A DNA stretch of 64,000 nucleotides from Nannochloropsis salina CCMP1776 (lineage: Eukaryota > Sar > Eustigmatophyceae > Eustigmatales > Monodopsidaceae), in assembly GCA_004565275.1 (NCBI GenBank), contig SDOX01000122.1, positions 694,642 through 758,641 of the forward strand, given 5' to 3'. Numbering within the stretch: the stretch's first letter is position 1; the number at the start of each line of letters is the position of its first letter. This document shows, piece after piece, positions 42,145-52,830 of this stretch. The translations under genes were made by a program, and so were the position numbers. The notes under the pieces are model-generated. The model was not told where the DNA came from. It saw nothing but the letters and a program-made list of their open reading frames with translations, and did no database searches.

Positions 42145-43228
42145 TTAAAACGTCCACAACCGATCCCGCCAAGTATAACCTCCCGCCCCCTCAGTCCCCT
42201 TCCTCGACCACGCCTCCGCTAGATTGTAGTAAGACAGGTCAGGAAGCGGCCTGTGGCCTTTATACAATATGTTGTATGTCCACTCAAGGAATGGATGCAT
42301 CAACTCATCCAAGGCGACAGTGACCAGGGCGCAGGCGGCGAGCATGTAGATGGCGCGGAATGTAAAAAGGGCAACGTAGGGCACCGAGGGGAGGACGAAG
42401 AGTGAGAAGGAGCGCCAAAGTATCATGGCACGCAGGCCCAGCCACTTGAAGCAAAAAATAGGGGCGTACAGAGGCCGTGCTGCTTTCAGGAAGAAGCGGA
42501 TGAAGAATGGAATAGACCAGCGGTACAGCTCGTTTTCTTCGAGCCAGGGCTTCTCAGCAAGAGCGAAACGCCCAGTGGAGGGATGGTAGGCAAGGCGGCT
42601 AGTGAGGCGATGAAGAAGGAAGGGATATCGTAAATGGAAGAGAAAGGGAGGGTCCAGGGGCTGAGAGGGGGATGCGGGCGTCAAGGAGGCGTCTCGAGGG
42701 TAGTGGCCCCGGTCTCGGATTTGCCTCTCAAGGAAGTCCCTCTGCTCAGCCGGGGTCCACCTCCACCAGCACTGCGAGTCCACCACGGCAAGTCCATCCG
42801 ACAAAACTGTCTTTTTCCCCGCCCTTAGCAGCCGCAAAAGGGCGTTCTGCGTGAGGGGTGGCGAGGTCCCTGACGGTTTGTTCAAGTCTGAGAAGTCGGC
42901 CTCCCCATCCGGACGTCGCCTGCCCCCCTTGTCGAAAGTGGCGAATAAAGTTACCGTGTGCAGCTTTTCGTCCTGAAATTTTATGCATGAATGGAGCGTG
43001 GAAATGAGACGTAGTGACTGGTAAGGCGCGTGAAACCAGGCAAACAAGAGTTTCGGTGCACCATCTTGGGTGTCTATTCCACAACATGTGTTTACCTCGA
43101 TGGGAAACGTTTTGTTACATGCAAAAAATAGCAACGCTATTACGACTGCTGTGTAAAATCTCAGTTTGGACCCCACAAACCTTTTCTTTGCTTGTTTTCA
43201 CCCACTTGGCCGCCGCCTGGCCCGGCAT
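42145..43228 (-). CDS. Membrane protein of unknown function
   Basis: The core frame (42145-42972) has no ATG at a sensible place. Extending it upstream gives only a GTG at 43176. A phase-0 GT-AG join to a small exon at 43181-43228 (MPGQAAAKWVKTSKEK) gives 291 residues; this is my preferred but unproven model. The core begins DEKLHTVTLFATFDKGGRRR and has a Trp-rich segment (VDSQCWWRWTPAEQRDFLER). Two or three hydrophobic stretches follow toward the C-terminus (YRWSIPFFIRFFLKAA, SLFVLPSVPYVALFTFRAIY, MLAACALVTVALDEL). It ends in RDRLWTF. No family was recognised. An alternative without the intron would place a signal-like segment (FYTAVVIALLFFACN) at the N-terminus. Confidence 0.5.
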
Positions 43229-43728
43229 GAGACATATTGGCAATGCTCCCCGAGGTATAGGTTCGGTCGCCATTGAGGACCGTGTGTGCGGACACAAAAT
43301 GAAGGGAAAAACAGGCGTTCGAAGAAACAGGATAATAAAGAAGCACCTTGCACCGGCGTGCCATAAAAAAGTTGTTGTGCCCGCCCACCGCCCCATTCCG
43401 GCTCGAGGAACTGAGGATGTCAGGATGTAAGAAAAAAGTGAGGCCGGAACACATGGCGTGCAGCGCATCCTTATTGACTTTAATGCCCGCGAGGAATGCA
43501 CACATGAAAGTCACGGGCAAGGGCTTGGAAGCTTTTAGAGTAACCGGGTGGTCTGACAGTAAAAAGGGTGGCCGGCTCGTGTGTCACAAGGAAAACAACC
43601 TCCTCCCTCCTTAACCTCCTCCCTTGCTTGGTTTCTGTGCATTGACGCCTCACTTTCACCCTTGAACGTCTAAATTCCACATATACAGGCTCTTGCACGT
43701 TAAACCTGAAATATAGGAAGCAAGCAGC
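43229..43728. other. Divergent intergenic region
   Basis: 500 bp between the unknown membrane protein (-) and diphthine synthase (+). Nothing was recognised. Confidence 0.4.
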
Positions 43729-44833
43729 ATGGTTTTGTTCGTCGTAGGCCTAGGTTTAGGCGATGAAGATGATATAACTGTGCGTGGGCTGAAGGCAGTG
43801 CAACGAAGCGAAGTCATATATTTAGAGGCTTACACATCTGTCTTGGGAACCCCTAAAGAGCGTCTTGAAACTGTCTTTGGAAAGTCTATTGTCATTGCGG
43901 ATCGAAACATGGTCGAAAGTGAAGCAGAGCGGATCTACATGCCGGCTAAAGAGACCGATGTATGCTTTTTGGTGGTAGGCGATCCTCTTTGCGCTACCAC
44001 CCACACGGACATAATTATACGAGCCAAAGCCGAGGGAATAAAAGTAGAAGTTGTGCATAATACTTCTGTCATGGGTGCTGTCGCGTCGTGTGGTTTGCAG
44101 CTTTACAGTTTCGGGTACACGGTATCCATTCCGTTGTTCGAGGGAGAGTGGCGGCCCGATTCCTTCTATCCAAAAATTGCTTACAACAAAGCAGGCGGCA
44201 TGCACACGCTCTGTCTCTTAGACATTAAGATGAAAGAGCCTGACTATGAAGAGATGATGCGTGGCCGTGTGCGCTACCTTCCCCCGCGCTTCATGACAGT
44301 CAACGTGGCTATCGGACAGTTGCTGGCCGTTGAAGCTGTACGAGGCGAGGGGGTGCTATCGCGGGAAACATCTGCTGTGGGCTTAGCGCGCCTGGGACAG
44401 TCGACGCAAATGATCGTGTCGGGGACGTTGGGGGAGTTGCTAGAGGTTGATTTCGGTAAGCCTTTGCACAGTTTGGTGATATGCGGGGAGCAACATCCCT
44501 GCGAGGTGGAGCTCTTGGATATGTTCCACGTCCGAAAAGGTACGCTATTCTGCGTAAAGTTATTCAGGGGGTTGCATTGATCGCTTGAGTCAATCGCCTT
44601 GCCCGGTCCTATATCATAATGTTTGACCTCGCTAAATGCTCCTTTCCCTCCCCTTGGCACCCCCTTGGCCGAACGCACTTCCCTCCCAATGTCACCCAGG
44701 TGGATGGAGCCGGTACGTGAGACCGGATGACAACACTAGCAGCAGCAGCGACAATGGCGATGAAGACGATGGTGCTGATGGAAACGGACCACCGGCTCAC
44801 GCACATGTGACGGGAGAGGGCTTAAAGCAATAA
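43729..44833 (+). CDS. DPH5: Diphthine synthase (diphthamide biosynthesis protein 5)
   Basis: SAM-dependent methyltransferase that methylates the modified His of elongation factor 2 in diphthamide synthesis (cytosol). The sequence matches the family from the first residue: MVLFVVGLGLGDEDDITVRG, IYLEAYTSVL, LVVGDPLCATTHTDIIIRA, VHNTSVMGAVASCGLQLYSF and GKPLHSLVICGEQHPCEVEL. The unspliced frame stops at 44580. A GT donor after 44539 and a CAG acceptor at 44699 would instead join to a second exon (44700-44833) that ends in an acidic Ser-rich tail (DDNTSSSSDNGDEDDGADG), giving 314 residues. I prefer the spliced form because the phase fits and the exon has coding character, but the intron-retained end is possible. 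Confidence 0.93.
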
Positions 44834-45770
44834 ATTATTCATATTATTCAATCGACGCACCTACTGCCCCCAAGAAAAGCACATATCAAACTGAGAGGCC
44901 TCTTCTCTCAAGTCCTTACAAGGATGAGTATCAATTCTTTTTCTCTATCCTCATTACTTGACAAGTCTCCCGCCAGAGGCCATAAAGTGACGCAAGCGAG
45001 AAATGCCTCTGACCTCGGACTACATACATCGTCTTTCGCCCTACTCTGCGCCCGTATCCGGCTGTCGCCCATGCAAGGGACTCCCTGTCCCTGTATTTCA
45101 TTTTGCAGCCACATGTACTAACCCCCGTACTGTACTAATCATCCAGTCTCACGCGAGAGCGATGCGTGTCAGCGCAGACGCGCCCACGTCATCGTCGGTT
45201 TCTCCTTTTCTACTATCCCAGCACTTGAGGCCATGAGCTGATCTCTCCGAGCGCCCGCATGAGGCGCAATAAGCATATTGATGCCCAAGCGAGGATGTGC
45301 TAAATCCCATTCTAAGGCTGGCTCATAACCAGCCAGGCGGAGCCCGGACACACCGGCACGTCTCCTCCCCAGCCCCTCCCCCCACTTCTTTGCCACCTGT
45401 ACAAATCATGCCCCCCACGCTGGGCGCACGCCTGTCATGCCCATACAAACGTCATTTCAATCATGCCTAGGCCATCCTTATGCCTCCGGGAAAGTCAACC
45501 CTGACGCCTCCAGAAAATGAAAATAAGGTACATACATGTGCGTCTATGATCCCGTTGCTCTCTTAGCTGTCGCTGCACCTGCCGTTAAATTACATGTTTG
45601 AGAACTGGCTACCAAGAGAAGCGGGCCGCGAACCTTGCCGAATTCGATTTCATTCTCGTTCCCCCGCCCTCCAATTCCTGTCCACGGCTCGAAAACTCAA
45701 CCAGAAAGCATCTCACATGATCCCGGAGAGCTCCCTCCCTCGTCCTCCTCCCCCTTCCTTTCGGCTGTCC
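44834..45770. other. Convergent 3' intergenic region
   Basis: About 940 bp between DPH5 (+) and the membrane-anchored unknown gene (-). The plus strand is C/T-rich at 45720-45770, next to the minus-strand stop. No gene was recognised. Confidence 0.4.
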
Positions 45771-47435
45771 CTAGTGCTCCAGCCTCGTCAAGGCAGCATC
45801 CTCCGGGCCCCCGGTGAAGTACTCGACTTGAGGGTAGTACGGCCCCATGCGATACCGCACATATTCCGGTAAAAAACACTCCATGGGCGCATCTGTGCTG
45901 CAGCAGAACTGCTCCATCTCCCCCGGGTCCCCCGCTTTCATGGCGGCGTCCGCCCCCTCCCCGTATGGCCCCACTTGATCCGATTGGCACGCCTCGGGCA
46001 CGATGTTCACCACTCCTGACGCGCTCAATGCCCCTTGTTCCAAGCCCACCACCTGGCTCCGCGCCATCACCTGCCGGTACAGCAGGCCCGTGTACTCCAC
46101 AATCCCGCCCCCGAAGAGGGAGGCGCCCCACTTCATGATCACGGGGTTCTCGTCCATCACCTGCCGGGGGTAAGCGCATTCCACCTGCGGAGGCACCACC
46201 CATATCGTGAATTTACGGTCCCACTCTACTCCGGGGGGAAGGCGTTTTTGGTAGTGCTCGGTGATCTGCGTGTCGGCGACCGTCGCGTGGTTCCGAAAGG
46301 GAATGGTCCGATGCACGGCGGACAATGACACGTAGCGGACGTCGTAGTCGGTGGCGTTGGCGACGTAGGGGGGGGTGTAGAGGGAGCCCGGGACTCGCGG
46401 CAGAGTGCCCGTCACGCGCGCCCAGAGCATGGCCTCGCTCCCGTTGCGGACGTGCCTGGGCTCCGCCACGGACGCCACGTAGTTAGCGTCTTTACTCGCG
46501 AACTTGCCCTGACGGTCCGTGTACTTGGGCAAAAACACATTGTTCGCCTTATTGGGAGCCACGGCAGGGTGGCCTGCGAAGGGGGGGGGGGGCGCCGGCC
46601 AGATCTCGGAAAGATAAGCCAGCAGCTTGAACCCTTTCCGCCGACGGTACTGGCAGAAGGGAACTTCGCGCCATTTTCCGTCCTTCAGGTGCGCGCGCTT
46701 GGCATAGAGTCGGGGTGGCGGCGCCCATCCCCATTCGAAGGCCAGGTCCTTCCCGTAGGGAGGAAGGTGTCCCAATGGCGCCTGGGGCGGGCCTTGCAGA
46801 GCCTCCTCCACGTAAATGCGGAAGAAAAGGTCGAATTGGCCGGACTCTATGGAGTCAGGAAGCGCACGCAGCTCGTTGGTGTAGTTCTGATCGCCCCTGG
46901 CCGTCATGAAAAGCGTGTAGCCCCCCTGCCTCAGGCCCTCCTGGGCGGCGGTCAGGTTCGCGTAGCAGTTGGGTCCGTTCGCGTCAGGGACGATGTCCAC
47001 GTCCCGCAGGCTCTGGTGCGACATGAGCGTCCGCAAATCGTACGTTTGGTAGGAGCAGTATCGAGCGTAAGGGAAAGACTCCGCGACCAATTTGAACTCA
47101 TCCCCTTTGCTCATTTGGATCTGCATGACATGATACAAGGATCGCATGTCCGGAAAAGCTACATTCCACGCGTCGTGATTTCCCACAAACCTCCATGCAC
47201 AGTAAGGAGGGTTGATTAACGCTGGGCTGTCTTGTTGGAGGCGCTTAATGAACAATGCGACAGAGGCGAAGGCCACCGTCCAGAGCACCTGGGAGCGGCG
47301 GGCGAGGTACTGCGAGCTCCTAGGAGAGCCAGTTGTGCCGTTGCTAGATTTGCTCTGGCACTCATGACTGACACTTCTGTTGTTCGTGCTCCTGTTTACA
47401 TGTGATTCTTCATCCACGAGCAAAGGCCGCGCCAT
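45771..47435 (-). CDS. Membrane-anchored conserved protein of unknown function
   Basis: A 554-residue protein with a Ser-rich cytosolic N-terminus and one hydrophobic stretch (VLWTVAFASVALFI, about residues 50-64). A large presumably lumenal or extracellular domain follows. It has the flow WNVAFPDMRSLYHVMQIQM, FPYARYCSYQTYDLRTLM, NLTAAQEGLRQGGYTLFMTA and FDLFFRIYVEEAL, which from memory resembles uncharacterised actinobacterial proteins. Several N-glycosylation sequons (NLT, NYT, NGS, NAT) and scattered Cys agree with a secretory-pathway domain. The PAPPPP run is encoded by 12 consecutive C on the coding strand (46581-46592), a possible slippage spot. The stop follows DAALTRLEH. Function unknown. 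Confidence 0.65.
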   Translation of the reverse strand: MARPLLVDEESHVNRSTNNRSVSHECQSKSSNGTTGSPRSSQYLARRSQVLWTVAFASVALFIKRLQQDSPALINPPYCAWRFVGNHDAWNVAFPDMRSLYHVMQIQMSKGDEFKLVAESFPYARYCSYQTYDLRTLMSHQSLRDVDIVPDANGPNCYANLTAAQEGLRQGGYTLFMTARGDQNYTNELRALPDSIESGQFDLFFRIYVEEALQGPPQAPLGHLPPYGKDLAFEWGWAPPPRLYAKRAHLKDGKWREVPFCQYRRRKGFKLLAYLSEIWPAPPPPFAGHPAVAPNKANNVFLPKYTDRQGKFASKDANYVASVAEPRHVRNGSEAMLWARVTGTLPRVPGSLYTPPYVANATDYDVRYVSLSAVHRTIPFRNHATVADTQITEHYQKRLPPGVEWDRKFTIWVVPPQVECAYPRQVMDENPVIMKWGASLFGGGIVEYTGLLYRQVMARSQVVGLEQGALSASGVVNIVPEACQSDQVGPYGEGADAAMKAGDPGEMEQFCCSTDAPMECFLPEYVRYRMGPYYPQVEYFTGGPEDAALTRLEH

Positions 47436-48581
47436 GGCGTTGACAAATAGGAAGTGAAGACTGGAGTGGAAGAACCCCCGTGGAGGGGGGGTGTTATTTG
47501 ACCTGGTGCCGCTGGTTCCCCACTCAAATCACTCACAGAGGCGAAATCACCTTCACGGATGGAAAATAGGGTGTGCATGCCGTGAGGGGTATCATAAGAA
47601 ATCGCATGCCAGGGGGTGGCTTTTAGAAGCCCCACGATCTCATGGAAAATGTCATCTTCGCCCTTTCTTTCTCTCGTTCCACGCCTTGCCCACCCCCCAC
47701 GTTTTAAACTCCCGGCGACGACGCGACAACAAAAGCATATCGCTGAGTGAAGCACAGGTACATGGCGACAGCTAGAGTACGCCTCGAAAGGCGCTGTTGC
47801 CACAAAGCGTCACACCACGACACATGCATGGAGGGAAATGCCTATGAAAAAATGGAATTACTTTTCCTTCTCTGCAGACGCTGGGTTGAGACACGAAGAG
47901 GAAGAGCCAGAAAAATGCGGCGGCGGGGAAAGAAAAGGCAACGACAGGGCCGATGAGTGGGGGAATGTATGCATTCCACAAATAAAAGAGCGTGGAGGGC
48001 ATATATGTGCCTGAAAGCGGTTCATTGCCAGGAGTGGCTAAATCACCTGTGAGAGTAGTTCGCTTTTTTCTCCCGGACTTAACTGGGAGATGCTCCCATA
48101 TTTTGGGTTTGGCGCCAGGTGTGCTCCCATATTTGTGTTTGGCGCCGTGGACATGATATTGTCACCCACAAAGCAAGGGGTACCGCGACATGAATTGGAG
48201 TGACCCGATCGGTGAGATTAGTCTTACTCCCCGGGTGGAGACAAAAATAAAAATATGGTTCAACTTTCCACGTGATTTTCGTTCCGCCCCGGTTCTCCCG
48301 GCTTTTTATTTTTTTCGATAGATGCGGCATCACGAACGTTCACCAATCATTTGAGTCTCTGTTACATGGGTCTCGGACCGAAAAGCTCCTCGTCGATCCC
48401 TCCCGCCGCCCTCCAAACTCTACAACCCAGCTACCGACTTGCCCATACCCTACGCTTTACACCGTCGTGGGAGGGTCACCCCCCCCCCCCTCCCCCTTTT
48501 TGCCGCCGAGATTGTCATTGAAAAAATCGCCCACCTGACGTTGTGAGGAGGAAATGCAGGGCTGTAAGGGCAAACATGTCT
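47436..48581. other. Intergenic region with tandem E2F-like repeat
   Basis: About 1.15 kb upstream of the membrane-anchored unknown gene and downstream of the amphipathic-repeat gene, both on the minus strand. Holds the tandem repeat listed separately and a run of 12 C at 48479-48490. A 135-residue minus-strand frame (47396-47803) overlaps the start of the neighbouring gene and has no recognisable content. Confidence 0.4.
48091..48146. promoter_or_regulatory. Tandem imperfect repeat ending in E2F-like TTTGGCGCC
   Basis: Two near-identical units, 48091-48116 and 48122-48146, each starting TGCTCCCATATTT and ending GTTTGGCGCC. TTTGGCGC matches the E2F consensus TTTSGCGC. The units are about 31 bp apart centre to centre, roughly three DNA turns. 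They lie about 660 bp upstream of the start at 47435, so target gene assignment is unclear. Regulatory function is inferred from motif similarity only. Confidence 0.4.
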
Positions 48582-49523
48582 CTAGTGCAGTGACTGGCTG
48601 CGCTCTCCCCCTTGTTTCCCCCTGACTACCGCCTCATCCACGGGACTTACCTTCTTCACCATGGGTTTACCCTCGTCAACCACCTGCTTCGTCGTCTTCT
48701 TGATCGTCTCTCCGGCTTTCTCCAGGGCGGGCCGTGTTCTCTCTGACAGATGCTCTACTGCCCCCGACACCCGCCTCCCTACGGCCTCCAAGCCTGGCTT
48801 GGCCGCCTCGGCCGTGTGATGAAGTCGGTCGCCGACGACTTTGCCGCCCTCCACCACCGCCCCGACGAAGGGTTTCGACGCCTCTCGCATTTTGTGCACG
48901 GCCTCTGAGTCTTGCAGCGTGGCGATGGACTTGCGAGCTTGAGACCATCCAGAGGCCAGAAAGCCCTTTGCCACGGAGAAACCATTGGCGAGGCTGTCCG
49001 CAGGTATGACATTCTGGCTACTAGGCTGCTTGTGGAAGAGGAACGGGAACGGGTGCAAGGAGCTTTATGCAGTGAGAGGCTTGACATCACGAAACGACTT
49101 GAATTGACGCAGGGCGCGGTACATTCAGAAATCAATCCTTTAGATAGATCCACGATACGCATCAAGAAGCATGATATTTCGCAAAAAAGGACCGGCATCC
49201 TTGAATATGCAGATGTGTAAGGAGTCTTCATAGCAGGCCCACCACGCCACCCTTTCTTCTCTACTTACAGCGCCCTCGTCCTCTTCCTCCGTAGCCGTCG
49301 ATGCCACGGCCGCGGCCGCTTCGGACTCTGTAATACGTTCGGATAAAGATAGTTGAGGGCCATGCCTTTTTTCTTCCGGCATCCTCCTTCGTGCAGACGA
49401 TTGCTCTGGGGACGCGAAGGCTTGCAGAGACTCACCGTCATCCTTCAACACGTCTGTCAAACCGCCGTCACTGCCTTGTCGTCCCGACTCGGAGTAAGAC
49501 GTGGTGTGCTCTTCCATCGACAT
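48582..49523 (-). CDS. Amphipathic-helix repeat protein, unknown function
   Basis: Two exons, 49269-49523 (start MSMEEHTTSYSESGRQG) and 48582-49025, joined in phase 0 across a 243-bp GT-AG intron with a GTAAGT donor; 232 residues. Exon 1 encodes an acidic Ser/Glu-rich disordered stretch. Exon 2 encodes FLASGWSQARKSIATLQ and then a series of about 11-residue amphipathic units (VVEGGKVVGDRLHHTAEAAK, PGLEAVGRRVSGAVEHLSER, TRPALEKAGETIKKTTKQ). Such 11-mers occur in LEA-4, synuclein and perilipin-type proteins and favour reversible binding to membranes or lipid droplets. No exact family was recognised, and the lipid-surface idea is an inference from helix pattern. Confidence 0.6.
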
Positions 49524-49926
49524 GGTAACCTGTTTCGTGCAGGAGATAGGCAGTACGCGTGGGCGGTGCGAAAGCCTGACTTTAGGGCAGGGCAGCCGAG
49601 GGAAGGCCGTTCGGTTTGGGCGAGGCGGCGCCAGATAGCGAGAGCGGTCGCTGCCATGAGTCCGCCAAGAGTGGGCGTCGACGATATTTCGTTTCTCCTT
49701 GGCTTCCGCGGGTGCAGGACTGTGAATGATATCTATTGTGCCCGGCGTTCACGAGATCGCGTTGCGGGACAGGAGTGTATCGGCGGGCATGCGGCCGGCT
49801 CGAGTTATCCGGTTCCTCACGCCTTTCTCGTTCCACTTCACATCAGACCACTCTCACGAGAGCCAGGAGGCAACTAACACCGCATAAGTGCGCAGAAATC
49901 TGGATTAGAGCACGAAACACGACAAG
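49524..49926. other. Divergent intergenic region
   Basis: About 400 bp between the amphipathic-repeat gene (-) and the RRM/RGG gene (+), presumably both promoters. Nothing specific was recognised. Confidence 0.4.
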
Positions 49927-51869
49927 ATGAGTGAAAGCAAAAATGAGGCCGTCTCTGCCGCGGAGGCCGAGGCCCCTGCTGCCCCTCCAGAGCCTGAGGA
50001 ACCTGCGGAAGACCCGAACGAGGTTGTGCGCTTTCTGACCCATTTATCGCCTACCTATGCTGAGGCCGCGAAGGTATGGCGCTGAATAGCGGAGGTGAAT
50101 CAGGGCGCTGAATAGCGGAGGTGAATCAGGGAAATTCACGTACATGAAAAAAGTGTTTTGTGCCGGAGTTTCTAGGTGGGCATCTTCTCCCACAGCCATT
50201 GCATGCCTGATGTGTTTTTTGACGTGTTCTAGCATGAGATGGAGGAGGGAGTGCCAGGGAAGGCATGGAAATGAACGGAGGCAGAACAAGGAGTCATAAG
50301 GGTGCGGAGCGGCACCTGACATTTCCTGGATGATACGTTTTGATACCCGCAGGCATTGGTGGCTGCGGGCGTGGAGACCGTGGCGGACTTGGCGGGGCTG
50401 GAATACCGGGACTTGGGAAGCTACAGCTTACCTCAAGATATCCGAGACAAACTCGGGCGCGTTGTGAGTGATCAAAGGGGGGGGGAAAGGGGAAATAGGA
50501 AGTTTTCGGAAGCAGCGTGCGTCCTGTCGCGCCCGCCAGATGGTGGGTGGAGTGAGCCGGGGGGAGGGGAGCGGAGGAGGGCCTCGGCGGGGGCGGTGGA
50601 AGGAGTGTATACGTTCTTGGCACGGTCACGGGGCCGCCCACTGGTCAAGGCCAGAGAGGGAAGGAAGGGGGGGCGAGAGGGCTTATTGGCAACGGGGTGC
50701 CTGTTATGTTGCTGGGTTTTGTGTGTCGAGATTGAGGGCCCGCGAGGGGTGGCTGTAACCTTCTGTCTGCGTGGCAGTCGGAAGAGGGCAATCCTTGGTG
50801 CTGTCAGTGCTGACCCGCTCTCAGGGAGCTCGGGGCTCTTGTCCCTCCTCGGAGGGTTTTATGCTTGTGCCTGGCGTGCGCCTGAACTCCGGCTAGTTAG
50901 CTCCCCCGGCCCCGCTCTGTGGCGGACTCGATGAGTGCTTGGGGAGTTGTTTATACCGGAGGATATCAAGGGTCCCGTCCTCTGGGAAATCGAATCTTGA
51001 TGGATTCGAGCTCGAGGGGGAGGGACTCGCTCGAACGCGCATAGGCTCCCTGAGCCCGCCTCCCAGGCCGGGGACGCCTGTTTCGTTGGGGTGCACTCCC
51101 GGTCCTTCTCGTTCCCCGCACCCTCTCATCCATCGGCATCGCCCTTTCTCCCCACCTCAGCTGGACAAGCTGCGCGTGAACGGGACTGTCTTCATCTCAG
51201 GGCTGAACCCCGCCACCACGGAGGCCGAGATCGCCGAGTACTTTGGCCAGATCGGCATCGTCAAGAAGATGAAACAGAAACGCGGGTGCGAGTCCTGGGA
51301 GGCGGGAAAGGGAGCCTTATAGGGAGCATCTTCAATCGTTTTCGACCATCCCGCCCTCGTCTGCTCACTCTCGCCCCCCCTCCCATCCTCCCAGATACCC
51401 CGATCAGTGGCCCTACAAGATCAAAATGTACCGGGACGACTCGGGCAAGAGCAAAGGGGAGTGCGTGCTCACGTACGAAGAACCGAATTCTGCGCATGCC
51501 TCCATATCCTTCTTCCACGGGACGGAGCTGGCCGGTAGGAAATTGAAAGTGAGTATGGTCTCGTACGGGGAGGATGAGGAGGGAGGGAATCAAGGTGGAG
51601 GTTACGGAGGGGGATATGGAGGTGGCTTTTCACGAGGAGGTGGCGGCGGAGGCTGGCAGGGAGGAAGAGGGGGCGGTGGAAGGGGTGGGTATGGGGGAGG
51701 AGGCCGCGGCGGTGGCGGCTACAGGGACGATCGAGGAGGGGGGGGGGGGTATGGAGGGGGGGGTTATCGGGACAGAGGGGGAGGAAGGGGAGGAGGGGGT
51801 GGAGGGGGATACGGTAGATACGATGATCACAGGGGGAGCAGAGGAGAAAGGCGGGATCGACCGTATTGA
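49927..51869 (+). CDS. FET-like RNA-binding protein (RRM plus RGG repeats)
   Basis: Four exons, 49927-50073, 50353-50463, 51161-51285 and 51395-51869, all with GT-AG borders; 285 residues. Exon 1 is acidic and Ala/Pro-rich (MSESKNEAVSAAEAEAPAAP). Exon 2 encodes a short helical module (ALVAAGVETVADLAGLEY), possibly a SAM-like fold. Exons 3-4 encode one RRM: VFISGLNPATTEAEIAEYFG, IVKKMKQKRGYPDQWPYKIK and GECVLTYEEPNSAHASISFF. The extended loop and the K.YRDDSGKSKGEC pattern resemble FUS/TAF15-type RRMs. The last 100 residues are Gly/Arg/Tyr-rich with RGG and GGYG motifs, likely disordered, RNA-binding and prone to condensation. The intron between exons 2 and 3 is about 700 bp, the longest in the window. 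Confidence 0.85.
50079..50130. repeat. Perfect 26-bp tandem duplication in intron 1
   Basis: The unit GCGCTGAATAGCGGAGGTGA(ATCAGG) is present twice, head to tail with no mismatch, starting five bases after the exon 1 donor of the RRM/RGG gene. Probably a recent slippage or duplication. Confidence 0.9.
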
Positions 51870-52830
51870 GACTGTAATGAGAGATCGGCAGGAGTAAGGG
51901 TGGGGATGGCTCGCAGCTCCTTATTCGCATCACGCAGTAAGGTCCATGCACTCACAACGAAAAAAAAAAAGTTATTGCGCTCGCAATTATCTTGTATGTG
52001 TTCATTAAATTGCTTGAGAAACATTCTAAACTGTAAGGTCTGCACCCAATGCATCATCATAATCTGTGTTTCCACCTTGTCAGTCGCGGGTTTCCGGTGG
52101 TATCACTGCCAGAAGCCAGAGCTGTACTGGCTGAAATGAGCCGATCCATTTCATGTCTTTGTACCCTGGTTGCATTTCTTCGCCGACCCACACTCAATGG
52201 AAATAATGAGAGTATGGCACCGGTTGGACGCCAGACAACAAGAGGGACCACGATCCATGGAATATTTGCATCGTCCGCTCAATTATGTGGAAGAGCCCAT
52301 AGGAAAAGCGAGCTTCAAGCGCGAGCAGGAGGTCACTCCCAGGCACGGAGCATCAAATAAACCACATGGACACCAGACCAGAACGGTGTGACCCTGTTGT
52401 GGCGTTTAATTTGTGTAGCTTTGAAAGGTTCTCCTGAGCCCGACATGGGGTTGAGGTGCGTGGCGTGGGTGGGGGAAGATGGCCACCTGTGACGTCCGAG
52501 TCTCCTCACGTCACCGAAGAAGCAACAGCCTGGCTTCTACATCAGATCTTACCTTTTGTCATTATCTTGTTATGTCGATTGGTCGCGGATGCAATCACCT
52601 GCAGAGACGAATTTGTGACATTTATCATCATAATGTGTAGCGTTGACAGAAAAATTGCCAGTAATGGCAAATTCCTGGCTCCTTTATGTCTGCTCAAGCA
52701 CCAGGCAGGACAATATCTTGAATGTCCTCCTCTCACATGTCCACCACGTATCACACAGTACACAGCAAGCAAAGAAACGTCCAGTATCATCAATCAAGAG
52801 CACTAAACCCAACAAGGGCACGAAATAATT
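51870..52830. other. Intergenic region
   Basis: 961 bp between the RRM/RGG gene and the NHL-like gene, both on the plus strand. Begins with a purine-rich block and contains an A11 run at 51960. No gene was recognised. Confidence 0.4.

Noticed and set aside
47396-47803. 135-residue minus-strand frame overlapping the start of the membrane-anchored gene
   Set aside because: No domain, and it overlaps a better-supported gene in another frame; at most an upstream frame in the leader.
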